DNA of 44,161 bases from Bacteroidota bacterium (GTDB lineage Bacteria; Bacteroidota; Bacteroidia; Chitinophagales; Chitinophagaceae): the NCBI GenBank assembly GCA_018268135.1, contig JAFDXD010000094.1, positions 1 to 44,161 of the forward strand, in the 5' to 3' direction. Every line of letters starts with the position of its first letter. Position 1 is the first letter of the stretch. This document shows positions 1-8,352 of this stretch, one piece after another. The notes beneath the pieces are model-generated. The model did not search any database and was not told the origin of the DNA. It worked only from the letters and a program-made list of their open reading frames with translations. The translations under genes were made by a program, and so were the position numbers.

Positions 1-65
1 GACCCTTTATAGAAAGTAAAATCCAATTGGCTTTGAATAATGTAAACAAAGTATGGCATAAATAA
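1..65 (+). CDS. 3' end of an unidentified gene (partial)
   Basis: An open frame enters from the left edge, is read from base 3, and ends at the TAA at 63-65. Only about 20 C-terminal residues are visible (ending NKVWHK), too few to name a product. A hairpin at 67-92 follows directly, which fits the end of a transcription unit. It could be a chance open frame. Confidence 0.4.
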   Translation, partial: PFIESKIQLALNNVNKVWHK

Positions 66-66
66 C

Positions 67-92
67 AAAGCCTCACTTTAAGGTGAGGCTTT
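67..92. terminator. Rho-independent-type hairpin between the partial gene and tRNA-Asp
   Basis: A perfect 10-bp stem (67-76 with 83-92) encloses a 6-base loop. It lies just downstream of the partial plus-strand gene and just past the 3' end of the minus-strand tRNA-Asp, so it could serve both. The stem ends themselves give a short T-run on either strand. Confidence 0.7.
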
Positions 93-93
93 G

Positions 94-167
94 CGGAGTG
101 GACGGGACTCGAACCCGCGACCTCTGCCGTGACAGGGCAGCATTCTAACCAACTGAACTACCACTCC
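94..167 (-). tRNA. tRNA-Asp (anticodon GTC)
   Basis: Read on the minus strand, the gene starts GGAGTGG, which pairs with CCACTCC, and has discriminator G. The anticodon stem is CTGCC/GGCAG with loop CTGTCAC, giving anticodon GTC (plus positions 131-133). The T arm carries GGTTCGAGTCC. No CCA is encoded. The 74-nt length is normal. Confidence 0.97.
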
Positions 168-283
168 AACTCCAGCAAAAATTATAAAATCACCGTTACC
201 GGCTTTTTTATTATTTTTAAGGGACGGCAAAGATAAGTAAATTTATTTTTTTAAAACAAATGTTTTAAAAAAATTGTAACAAC

Positions 284-291
284 TATTTTTG
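284..291 (+). promoter_or_regulatory. Candidate -7 box of the accA promoter
   Basis: TATTTTTG is an exact match to the Bacteroidota -7 consensus TAnnTTTG. It lies about 50 bases before the accA start, so the leader would be about 45 nt. A -33 TTTG at the usual spacing is only weakly present (TGTT near 261). Confidence 0.45.
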
Positions 292-340
292 CAGTCTAAC
301 TTTCATGTTTATTTGATAAAGAATATCCAAATTTTAATAT

Positions 341-1354
341 ATGCCACAGTTAAAAAACCGTCAGTTTCTGGATTTTGAAAAACCAATTAAAGACCTGTAT
401 GACCAAATAGATCAGTTAAAGGCCACAGAAGAAAAAACCAAAACAGACATGAGTGGGGCTATAGCCTCTCTTGAGCAAAAAGTGGTAGAAACCAAAAAAT
501 CTCTTACAGAGACCCTGACACCCTGGCAAAAAGTACAATTGAGCCGGCATCCCGACAGGCCCTATACTTTAAAATATATCGAAAACATGACCACCAATTT
601 TATTGAATTGCATGGCGACCGCAATGTGAAAGATGATATGGCCATGGTAGGTGGGTTTGCACAACTGGATGGTAAAACGGTAATGATAATAGGGCAACAA
701 AAAGGCCATAATACTAAAACAAGGCAATTAAGAAATTTTGGAATGGCAAATCCTGAGGGCTATAGAAAAGCGCTTAGGCTGATGCGCCTGGCAGAAAAAT
801 TTAATAAACCAATCATTACAATGATTGATACCCCGGGCGCATACCCCGGCTTAGAAGCAGAAGAAAGGGGGCAGGGAGAAGCCATTGCCAGAAATATTTA
901 TGAAATGCTAAGCCTAAAAGTACCGGTAATATGTGTGATAATTGGCGAAGGCGCAAGCGGTGGCGCTTTGGGTATAGGTGTAGGCGATAAAGTTGTAATG
1001 CTGGAAAATACATGGTACACAGTAATATCTCCGGAAAATTGTAGTACAATATTATGGAGAAGCTGGGCACAAAAAGAAATTGCAGCAGAGCAATTAAAAC
1101 TAACGGGTACGGATATGCTAAAATTTGGACTAGTGGACGATGTGGTGCCAGAACCAATGGGAGGCGCACATTGGGATTATGTACAGGCAGCTCAACTTTT
1201 AAAAGAATATCTTATTCCTACCATTGCTTCTTTAGAGCAAATGGGTGTACAGGAAAGAATTGATAAGCGAATTGAAAAATTTGGTAAGATGGGCTTTTGG
1301 GAAGAAACTAACCAAACCCCGGAAACAATTCATCATAGCGGAGGAGAAGAATAG
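341..1354 (+). CDS. accA: Acetyl-CoA carboxylase carboxyltransferase subunit alpha
   Basis: AccA pairs with AccD to move the carboxyl group from biotin-BCCP to acetyl-CoA, giving malonyl-CoA, the first committed step of fatty acid synthesis in the cytoplasm. The 337-residue product matches the usual family length. It has a coiled N-terminal helix pair (about 15-60), the conserved [10 protein letters not shown] segment (68-77), IDTPGAYPG (162-170), and the oxyanion-forming [12 protein letters not shown] (202-213) of the crotonase-like carboxyltransferase fold. The ATG start fits the family N-terminus ([16 protein letters not shown]). No accD or accBC is in the window, so the complex is encoded at dispersed loci. 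The next gene begins 26 bases downstream, and co-transcription is likely. Confidence 0.97.
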   Translation: MPQLKNRQFLDFEKPIKDLYDQIDQLKATEEKTKTDMSGAIASLEQKVVETKKSLTETLTPWQKVQLSRHPDRPYTLKYIENMTTNFIELHGDRNVKDDMAMVGGFAQLDGKTVMIIGQQKGHNTKTRQLRNFGMANPEGYRKALRLMRLAEKFNKPIITMIDTPGAYPGLEAEERGQGEAIARNIYEMLSLKVPVICVIIGEGASGGALGIGVGDKVVMLENTWYTVISPENCSTILWRSWAQKEIAAEQLKLTGTDMLKFGLVDDVVPEPMGGAHWDYVQAAQLLKEYLIPTIASLEQMGVQERIDKRIEKFGKMGFWEETNQTPETIHHSGGEE

Positions 1355-1380
1355 CAAAGAAAAAATTAAAGAAAATAAGT

Positions 1381-2349
1381 ATGCTAAAAGTAGGCGTATT
1401 AGGTGTTGGGCATCTCGGAAAATTTCATTTAAATAATTGGAAAGAAATTGACAATATTTCGATAACGGGTTTTTTTGACCCGGATGATTCCATTGCGGCA
1501 GCAGTAATTGAAAAATATGGTATCAGCAGGTATTCTACTGCAGAAGAATTGATAGATGCCTGCGATGCAGTAGATATTGTAGCTCCAACCATTTATCATT
1601 TTGATTTATGCTCTCTTGCCCTTAGAAAAGGTCGGCACGTATTTGTAGAGAAGCCACTGGCCAATACAATGGAAGAAGCTAAAACATTGGTGAAACTTGC
1701 TAAGGAGTCCAATGTTAAGTTTCAGGTGGGGCATGTAGAAAGATTTAATCCGGCTTTTTTATCGCTAAAAAATTACAGTCTCCAGCCAATGTTTATAGAA
1801 GTACACAGGCTGGCACAGTTTAACCCCCGAGGTACGGATGTAAGCGTGATATTAGATTTAATGATACATGATATTGATATCATTTTAAGCCTGGTGAAAA
1901 GTAATGTGAATCACATCTCTGCTAATGGCGTAGCGGTAATGAGCGATACTCCGGATATTGCTAACGTAAGAATTGAATTTGATAATGGATGTGTGGCCAA
2001 CCTTACCAGTAGCCGTATCTCTATGAAAAAAATGAGGAAAATGAGGCTCTTTCAAAAAGATGCTTACATCGGAATTGATTTTCTTGATAAAAAAACTGAA
2101 ATCATCAAGCTAAATACACCCGGCGATAAAAATGTGTTTACATTTGATATTGAAACCAACCATGGTAAAAAAACTATTGCAATTGCAAGCCCTGGTGTAG
2201 TTGAAGTAAATGCGATTAAAATGGAGTTGGAAAATTTTAGAGATGCCATTTTAAATAACACGGAAACGCCTGTTACAGTATTGGATGGGTTTGGAGCAAT
2301 GGAAATTGCTCATAAAATATTGGAAAAAATAAATTCTTCTCATCATTAA
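1381..2349 (+). CDS. Gfo/Idh/MocA family NAD(P)-dependent oxidoreductase
   Basis: This is a predicted sugar or inositol-type dehydrogenase. A Rossmann fold at the N-terminus shows VGVLGVGHLGKFH (residues 4-16), and the family signature EKP lies at 90-92 (VFVEKPLANT). The substrate domain begins near VGHVERFNP (117-125). The 322-residue length is normal. The substrate cannot be told from sequence. Neighbours are accA upstream and a sugar-phosphate transferase 21 bases downstream, so a role in making a nucleotide-sugar or polysaccharide precursor is plausible but is inference from context. The related Bacteroidota proteins are mostly annotated only by family. Confidence 0.9.
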   Translation: MLKVGVLGVGHLGKFHLNNWKEIDNISITGFFDPDDSIAAAVIEKYGISRYSTAEELIDACDAVDIVAPTIYHFDLCSLALRKGRHVFVEKPLANTMEEAKTLVKLAKESNVKFQVGHVERFNPAFLSLKNYSLQPMFIEVHRLAQFNPRGTDVSVILDLMIHDIDIILSLVKSNVNHISANGVAVMSDTPDIANVRIEFDNGCVANLTSSRISMKKMRKMRLFQKDAYIGIDFLDKKTEIIKLNTPGDKNVFTFDIETNHGKKTIAIASPGVVEVNAIKMELENFRDAILNNTETPVTVLDGFGAMEIAHKILEKINSSHH

Positions 2350-2370
2350 AATATTATTGGCACTTGCTAT

Positions 2371-3780
2371 GTGCTTTTATTTGTGAGGCAGCCACGCATA
2401 CATATTAGCCTTTATATTATTGCTGATTTATTAATTGCCATCATTACATGGCTTTGCTTTTATTACCTCCGTACTAAAATTTATGATTTTGCATTTTACA
2501 TTCCTCCGGGCTTTTATCTCGGTCTGCTGTTGTACACCCTCGGATGGATGACACTGCATTTTATAACAGGTACCTATCACTCACTTTATCAAAAGTCAAG
2601 ATGGGGCGAAATATTAAAAACCTTTACAGTTACACTGATTGGTTGCATTTTTCTTTTATTCTTTTTTATTCTGAAAAACCCGCTAACTGATAATAGAAGG
2701 TATTATGTAGAATTTTTATGCCTGTTAATACCAATGTTTGTTTTAACCGTAACAGTTAGATTGATTTTTTTAAAAATTGTAAAAAATCAACTGCTGAATA
2801 AAACTGTATTTTATAATGTAATATTTATTGGCTCATCGCAAAAATTGTTACAATTTGATGCAATAATATGCAGGCCCAATGACGCATCAGGCTACAATAT
2901 TGTTGGTTTCATCAATACCAACGGCGTTACAGAAAAACCCTTACCTGCAGGCATAAAACAGTTTCAGCAAATTGATAACCTGCCCACTTTAATTAAAGAA
3001 AATAATATTGAAGAAATTATTATTGCGGTAGAAAAGAGTGAAAGGAATCTCATCAATAAAATATTGCAAATACTGAGCGATAAACAGGTGAATATTAAAA
3101 TTACACCTGATACACTTGATATAGTAAGCGGTGCTTTGCAAACCAATAATGTGATGGGGTTGCCTCTTATAGATATCCACTCTGGCCTGCTTCCTATGTG
3201 GCAGCAAAATATAAAACGATTTATAGATTTATTGATAGCCTGCATTTCTATTGTATTGTTATCTCCATTGTTTTTGTATGCCTTACTTCGGGTAAAGTTT
3301 TCATCTGCAGGCCCTTTATTTTTTAAGCAGGAAAGAATTGGGTACAAAGGCAAACCATTTATCATGTACAAACTAAGATCGATGTACATTGGGGCAGAAG
3401 AAAATGGGCCACAACTTAGTTCTGATAATGATGAACGTATAACCAAATGGGGAAAAGTAATGCGTAAATGGAGACTAGACGAGTTGCCCCAATTATGGAA
3501 TATTATTAAAGGAGAAATGAGCCTTGTAGGCCCCAGGCCCGAAAGAAAATTTTACGTAGATCAACTTATAGCTTTACAGCCTGAGTATAAATATTTATTT
3601 AAAGTAAAACCAGGCCTTACAAGCTGGGGCATGGTACAGTTTGGCTATGCTTCTTCTATTAATGAAATGCTGGAAAGAATGCCATTTGATTTACTTTATG
3701 TAGAAAATGTATCTCTTTCTCTCGATTTTAAAATAATGTTTCATACTATCAGGATAATTTTTGCAGGGAAAGGAAAATAA
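2371..3780 (+). CDS. Polyprenyl-phosphate sugar phosphotransferase (exopolysaccharide initiation)
   Basis: The protein is predicted to move a sugar-1-phosphate from a nucleotide sugar to undecaprenyl phosphate at the inner membrane, starting an O-unit or exopolysaccharide. It has four N-terminal membrane helices (about 9-32, 47-68, 86-102, 113-136), a soluble CoA-binding-like domain (about 145-260), a further hydrophobic helix (284-305), and a C-terminal bacterial sugar transferase domain. Visible motifs are KQERIGYKGKPF (319-330), DELPQLWN (370-377), VGPRPE (386-391) and KPGLTSWG (413-420). The start shown is GTG 2371; a second GTG at 2383 is equally possible. The sugar is not predictable. 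No other polysaccharide genes follow, so it is not at the head of a visible cluster. Confidence 0.93.
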   Translation: MLLFVRQPRIHISLYIIADLLIAIITWLCFYYLRTKIYDFAFYIPPGFYLGLLLYTLGWMTLHFITGTYHSLYQKSRWGEILKTFTVTLIGCIFLLFFFILKNPLTDNRRYYVEFLCLLIPMFVLTVTVRLIFLKIVKNQLLNKTVFYNVIFIGSSQKLLQFDAIICRPNDASGYNIVGFINTNGVTEKPLPAGIKQFQQIDNLPTLIKENNIEEIIIAVEKSERNLINKILQILSDKQVNIKITPDTLDIVSGALQTNNVMGLPLIDIHSGLLPMWQQNIKRFIDLLIACISIVLLSPLFLYALLRVKFSSAGPLFFKQERIGYKGKPFIMYKLRSMYIGAEENGPQLSSDNDERITKWGKVMRKWRLDELPQLWNIIKGEMSLVGPRPERKFYVDQLIALQPEYKYLFKVKPGLTSWGMVQFGYASSINEMLERMPFDLLYVENVSLSLDFKIMFHTIRIIFAGKGK

Positions 3781-3810
3781 TTTTGCCGCAAACCAAAACC
3801 TTATATTCGT

Positions 3811-3818
3811 TATTTTTG
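3811..3818 (+). promoter_or_regulatory. Candidate -7 box upstream of the M1-like gene
   Basis: TATTTTTG matches TAnnTTTG exactly and lies 17 bases before the TTG start at 3836. TTTG occurs at 3782-3785, but the spacing of 25 bases is longer than the usual 19 or so. This would give the M1-like/acyltransferase pair its own promoter. Confidence 0.35.
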
Positions 3819-3835
3819 AGGAAACGTAATTTGTT

Positions 3836-6574
3836 TTGAGAAAAATAATACTGCTTTTTATTTTATCTTTTTGCTTCTCAGTTGGCATCTGCCAGCCAGG
3901 GGCTTATTGGCAACAATCTTTAGAATATAATATTAAAGTATCACTCAATGATGTAGATAATACATTGGATGCCGTAATAAATATTCAATACCAAAATAAT
4001 TCTCCTGATACCTTGCATTTTATTTGGATGCATCTTTGGCCAAATGCTTATAAAAATGATCGTACTGCATTTAGCGACCAGTTGCTTGAAAATGGAAGAA
4101 CTGATTTTTATTTTAGTGAAGAAAAGGATAGAGGATATATCAACAGGCTAAATTTTAAAGTAGATAGTGTGCCTGCATTACTCGAAGACCATCCAGTACA
4201 CCAGGATATAGTAAAATTAATTTTACCAAAGCCATTGGCACCCGGCAATAGTATTCAAGTAGAAACAGCTTTTCATGAAAAAATTCCTTTTAACTTTTCA
4301 AGGGGAGGCTTTACAGGGAACGCTTATCAAATTACTCAATGGTATCCCAAGCCTGCTGTATATGATGCAAATGGATGGCACGAAATGGCTTATCTTGATC
4401 AGGGAGAATCGTATAACGAATTTGGAAACTACAAGGTAACTATAACTGTGCCCGAAAATTATAAAGTAGCTGCTACAGGCAACCTGCTGAGCGAAACCAA
4501 AGTTGGCCATGCCAATTCTTTTCAATTTTACCAGGCCAATGTAACCGACTTTGCCTGGTTTGCCGATAAAAATATTATTGAGCAGCAAGACAGCCTGAAA
4601 CTAACAGATAAGGATATACGAATTAAAATATATCATTCTCCCGGAGAGAATGCAATGTGGGATGAAACTTTAAAAGAAGTTAAAAGCAGTATTAAAACAT
4701 ATTGCAGCCTGGTGGGTGAATACCCTTACGATGTAATAAGTGTGCTGGAAAATAAAAGCAATAGCACGGCAACTATGAATTATCCTACCCTGGTACTTGT
4801 AAAACCGGGAGGCTCTGCATGGAGCCGCCGGCACGAAATATACCGGGAGGTAGGGCAACAATGGTTTAGCAATGTGCTAGCTTCAAATGCAAGAGTAAAC
4901 CCATGGATGAGTGAAGGGATGAATGGCTATTACTTCAAAAGATTACTATCAGAAAATGATAAAAATGCAGCAAGCGTTTCGCCAGGCGATAAAGACAATT
5001 TTATAAAAAAGCGATCGCCACTGCTACCCAATATAGTGAATTTGCAAACTGCCCTGGTTGAAAAAAAAGATCAACCCATCAATACAGGTGCAGAATTTTT
5101 TTCAAAACTTAATGCCCACCTGATAGCTGAAGATAAGGCTGCATTATGGATGGACTCTCTTGAAAAGAAAATGGGAACGCCTGCTTTTGATAAAGCTATG
5201 CAAGCTTATTACCTGCAATGGAAATTTAAACATCCCAATCCTCAGGATTTTAAAACCATTGCTGAAAAAGTAAGCGAGCAAAATTTAGACGAACAATTTT
5301 TATTGCTTGGTAAAAAGGGTGAGTTGGGTAAACCAGCACATAAAGATTTAAAGCTTGCATCATTTTTTAATTTACGGGAAACTAATAAGTACAATTACAT
5401 TTCAGTTGCTCCGGCAGTAGGCTATAATATTTACGACAAACTGATGTTGGGAATGCTTGTACATAATTACCAGCTTCCGCCAAATAAATTTCAGTTTATT
5501 GTGGCGCCTTTGTTTGCAACTGGTTCTCATACTTTGAATGGAATGGGTAGAATGTCTTACAGTATTTACCCCGGAAAAAATGCCCAAAAATTAGAAATAG
5601 CGATTGCTGCAGAAAAATTTACGGCGGCAATGTATAAAGACTCAACCGGCAAAAACAATTATATGCCCTTTAGTAAAATAGCTCCTTCTATTAAATACAT
5701 TTTTGCCAATGCAAACCCAAGAAGCAGTATTACTAAGTATTTACAATGGAAAACTTTTTTTATTAATGAAACATCTCTGTTGTTTACAACCGATACAGTA
5801 CAGCAAATTGATATTATTTCTTACCCGGTTGCCCATCGGTATGTAAATCAGTTGCGCTTTGTATTTGAAAACACAAGAACCTTGTATCCATACAATGCCT
5901 GCATACAAATGGAGCAGGGAAAAGATTTTGCCAGGGCTGCATTTACCGGAAATTATTATTTTAATTATCCCAAAGGGGGCGGTTTAAATGTGAGGGTATT
6001 TGGTGGTAAATTCTTTTATTTAGGTGATAAAACATTTGTGAAGCAATTTGAAACAGATGCTTATCATTTGAATATGAGTGGGCCAAAAGGTTATGAAGAT
6101 TATACCTATAGTAATTATTTTATTGGCCGTAATGAATTTGATGGCCTTGCATCCCAACAATTAATGCTAAGAGATGGTGCTTTTAAAGTACATACGGATT
6201 TATTAAATAATAAAATTGGGAAAACAGATGACTGGCTTACTGCCGTAAATTTTACCAGTGATATTCCCAGGCAAATAAACCCATTGTCGTTGCTTCCGGT
6301 AAAAATACCGATTAAAATATTTGCAGACTTTGGTACTTATGCAGAAGCCTGGAAATTAAATGCTCCTACAGGCAAATTATTATATGATGCAGGCCTGCAA
6401 GTATCTTTATTTAGCAATGTATTGAACATTTATGTGCCCATATTGTACAGTAAAGTGTATGATAATTATTTTAAATCGGTAATTACAGAAAAAAGATTTG
6501 TAAAAAATATTTCTTTCAGTATTGATGTACAAAATTTTTCGGTGAATACATTATTAAAAAAATTAGGCTTGTAA
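3836..6574 (+). CDS. Secreted M1-family peptidase-like protein with degenerate zinc site (pseudo-enzyme)
   Basis: The 912-residue protein starts at TTG, which yields a typical signal peptide (cleavage near ICQ-PG, residues 19-21). Residues about 20-490 follow M1 aminopeptidase order, including the PKPAVYD region and a C-terminal helical stretch (YYLQWKFKHPNPQDF). The zinc motif HExxH-x18-E is destroyed: the equivalent segment reads REVGQQWF, with R337 and Q341 replacing both histidines. The motif glutamate E338 and the third ligand E360 (WMSEGM) remain. The exopeptidase GAMEN-like glutamate is N315 (ATMNYPTL). Residues about 500-912 alternate polar and hydrophobic, like an outer-membrane beta-barrel, but this part is unassigned. 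It is probably a non-catalytic envelope protein. The downstream acyltransferase follows after 2 bases. Confidence 0.85.
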   Translation: MRKIILLFILSFCFSVGICQPGAYWQQSLEYNIKVSLNDVDNTLDAVINIQYQNNSPDTLHFIWMHLWPNAYKNDRTAFSDQLLENGRTDFYFSEEKDRGYINRLNFKVDSVPALLEDHPVHQDIVKLILPKPLAPGNSIQVETAFHEKIPFNFSRGGFTGNAYQITQWYPKPAVYDANGWHEMAYLDQGESYNEFGNYKVTITVPENYKVAATGNLLSETKVGHANSFQFYQANVTDFAWFADKNIIEQQDSLKLTDKDIRIKIYHSPGENAMWDETLKEVKSSIKTYCSLVGEYPYDVISVLENKSNSTATMNYPTLVLVKPGGSAWSRRHEIYREVGQQWFSNVLASNARVNPWMSEGMNGYYFKRLLSENDKNAASVSPGDKDNFIKKRSPLLPNIVNLQTALVEKKDQPINTGAEFFSKLNAHLIAEDKAALWMDSLEKKMGTPAFDKAMQAYYLQWKFKHPNPQDFKTIAEKVSEQNLDEQFLLLGKKGELGKPAHKDLKLASFFNLRETNKYNYISVAPAVGYNIYDKLMLGMLVHNYQLPPNKFQFIVAPLFATGSHTLNGMGRMSYSIYPGKNAQKLEIAIAAEKFTAAMYKDSTGKNNYMPFSKIAPSIKYIFANANPRSSITKYLQWKTFFINETSLLFTTDTVQQIDIISYPVAHRYVNQLRFVFENTRTLYPYNACIQMEQGKDFARAAFTGNYYFNYPKGGGLNVRVFGGKFFYLGDKTFVKQFETDAYHLNMSGPKGYEDYTYSNYFIGRNEFDGLASQQLMLRDGAFKVHTDLLNNKIGKTDDWLTAVNFTSDIPRQINPLSLLPVKIPIKIFADFGTYAEAWKLNAPTGKLLYDAGLQVSLFSNVLNIYVPILYSKVYDNYFKSVITEKRFVKNISFSIDVQNFSVNTLLKKLGL

Positions 6575-6576
6575 CA

Positions 6577-7500
6577 TTGGCTGTAAAATATGTACGATAT
6601 AAAGATATTGATAAGCTAAAGTGGGATAATTGTATTGATAATGCTATCAACCGATTGTTGTATGGCAAAGCATTTTACCTAGATAATCTTGCAGAAAACT
6701 GGGATGGATTAGTACTAAACGATTATGAAGCTGTAATGCCTCTCACCTGGAAAAAGAAATGGAATATAAAATATTTATATCAACCATCTTTTATACAACA
6801 AACGGGAATTTTTTTTACTCAAAAACTTTCCAGGCCCATCTTTAATGAGTTTATTAGCAGGCTTGCTGAAAATTTTAAATTTGCAGAAATAGACCTGAAC
6901 TATGATAACAGGTTTGTTTTATCATCAAGTGCCGGGCAGGTAAAAGAAAGAACAAACTATATCATTCCTTTGAAAAAATATAAAAATGGAATGACTGAAT
7001 TTTATCATCCTAATTTTATTAAAAGCCTGCGAAGGTTAAAAAAACAAAATCTGAACTATCAGTCAGGTGTAGATTATAACAAGGTTATGTTGCTTTATCA
7101 ACAACTTTACTTATCCAAAATAGCATCAGTATCCAAAAAAGAAATTGCAGGGTTTAAAAAAATTTGTAAGCATCTAATGCTAAACAATTCTTTACTGATA
7201 AGGCAGGCATATAATGCGGAAGGAGTATTACTTGCGGCTGTGTTATTATTAAAAGATGCTAACAGGTTGTACAATATTATTTCGTGTATTACACCCGATG
7301 GTAAAAAGGTAGAGGCCAATTATTTTTTATATGACTGTGTAATAAATGAATTTGCTGATAAGGGATACCTGCTTGACCTGGAAGGCTCCGATAAAAAAGG
7401 AATTGCTGCATTTTATAAAAAATTTAATCCCGATACTGAAAATTATTTTCATTTTAAATTAAATAATCTCCCTGCAATGATTAAAATATTTAAGCGATAA
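6577..7500 (+). CDS. GNAT/FemAB-like acyltransferase
   Basis: The 307-residue protein has the layout of the FemAB/GNAT superfamily proteins of Bacteroidota. An N-terminal half with substrate-side strands is followed by an acyl-CoA-type fold containing LLAAVLLLKDANRLYNIISC and the typical closing segment DLEGSDKKGIAAFYKKFNP. There is no signal peptide, so it is cytoplasmic. The start is TTG, two bases after the stop of the M1-like gene, which implies translational coupling. The substrate is unknown. FemAB relatives add amino acids to peptidoglycan bridges, but that role cannot be claimed here. It is tail-to-tail with ispD. Confidence 0.7.
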   Translation: MAVKYVRYKDIDKLKWDNCIDNAINRLLYGKAFYLDNLAENWDGLVLNDYEAVMPLTWKKKWNIKYLYQPSFIQQTGIFFTQKLSRPIFNEFISRLAENFKFAEIDLNYDNRFVLSSSAGQVKERTNYIIPLKKYKNGMTEFYHPNFIKSLRRLKKQNLNYQSGVDYNKVMLLYQQLYLSKIASVSKKEIAGFKKICKHLMLNNSLLIRQAYNAEGVLLAAVLLLKDANRLYNIISCITPDGKKVEANYFLYDCVINEFADKGYLLDLEGSDKKGIAAFYKKFNPDTENYFHFKLNNLPAMIKIFKR

Positions 7501-7523
7501 AAATACAGGCTTAATTTATTTTC

Positions 7524-8198
7524 TTATACGTTCACATTATCCATCAATCTTTCTATTAATTCAAGATCTTGCGGCGTAGTAAGTTTTATATTATTTTCTT
7601 CACCTTGTACCAAATGTATTTTAAGGCCAAAAGCTTCTACCACTGTGGCTTCGTCAGTAAATTTATCTTTATAATCAATTTGAAAAGCCGGCAATAATAT
7701 TTTGCTGTGGAAGCATTGTGGTGTTTGAACAATTTTTACTTTGTCCCTATCAAGCGATTCGTTTCCATTGCCTGTAATTATTCTTATGCTGTCTTTGCAA
7801 TCAACAACGGGTATGGCCGAACCAAATTCTAACGCATCATTATAACAATTTTTTATAAGGGTGGAAGTAATCAGGCACCTTGCCGCATCGTGTACTAAAA
7901 GGATACATTCTTCATTTATATTTTGCAACCCATTTTGTACGGAGTGAAACCGGGTGCGCCCTCCAATGCTTATTTTAATACGGCTATAATCAAAAAATGC
8001 ATCAATTATTTCCTGCCCATTGGCAATATACTCTTCGGGTAGCACCAATATTATTTCTATATCATCAAAAGCATCTAAAAACGCTTTTATGCTGTAATAC
8101 AATACCGGCTTGCCTTTTAGTAAAAGAAACTGTTTGGGAATATTGCCTCCAAAGCGGCTTCCGCTGCCACCTGCTACTATAACTGCAATTTTTTTCAT
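7524..8198 (-). CDS. ispD: 2-C-methyl-D-erythritol 4-phosphate cytidylyltransferase
   Basis: IspD joins MEP and CTP to give CDP-ME plus pyrophosphate, the third step of the non-mevalonate isoprenoid pathway, in the cytoplasm. The 224-residue product is of normal length. The nucleotide-binding loop GGSGSRFG (10-17) carries the arginine, and PKQF (21-24) carries the catalytic lysine. GGRTRFHSVQNG (79-90) and VHDAAR (102-107) complete the active site. The start ATG lies only 4 bases past an exact -7 box, so the transcript is probably nearly leaderless. ispH, also of this pathway, lies about 29 kb away on the same strand. Confidence 0.97.
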   Translation of the reverse strand: MKKIAVIVAGGSGSRFGGNIPKQFLLLKGKPVLYYSIKAFLDAFDDIEIILVLPEEYIANGQEIIDAFFDYSRIKISIGGRTRFHSVQNGLQNINEECILLVHDAARCLITSTLIKNCYNDALEFGSAIPVVDCKDSIRIITGNGNESLDRDKVKIVQTPQCFHSKILLPAFQIDYKDKFTDEATVVEAFGLKIHLVQGEENNIKLTTPQDLELIERLMDNVNV

Positions 8199-8202
8199 AA
8201 GG

Positions 8203-8210
8203 CAAAAATA
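8203..8210 (-). promoter_or_regulatory. -7 box of ispD
   Basis: On the minus strand this reads TATTTTTG, an exact TAnnTTTG match, ending 4 bases before the ispD ATG. No clear -33 TTTG is visible. If functional, transcription starts at or next to the start codon. Confidence 0.45.
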
Positions 8211-8352
8211 ATCAATAGTAATAGCCCTAATATTTTTTTATTGCTAAATATTTTTTTGGGGGGAGGAGAAAATTTTGAAAAAATGATAAGAGCATTAGGT
8301 ACAAACTATCGTAAGTAGAAATGCATACAATGAAAATATTTTTAAAAAAAAC

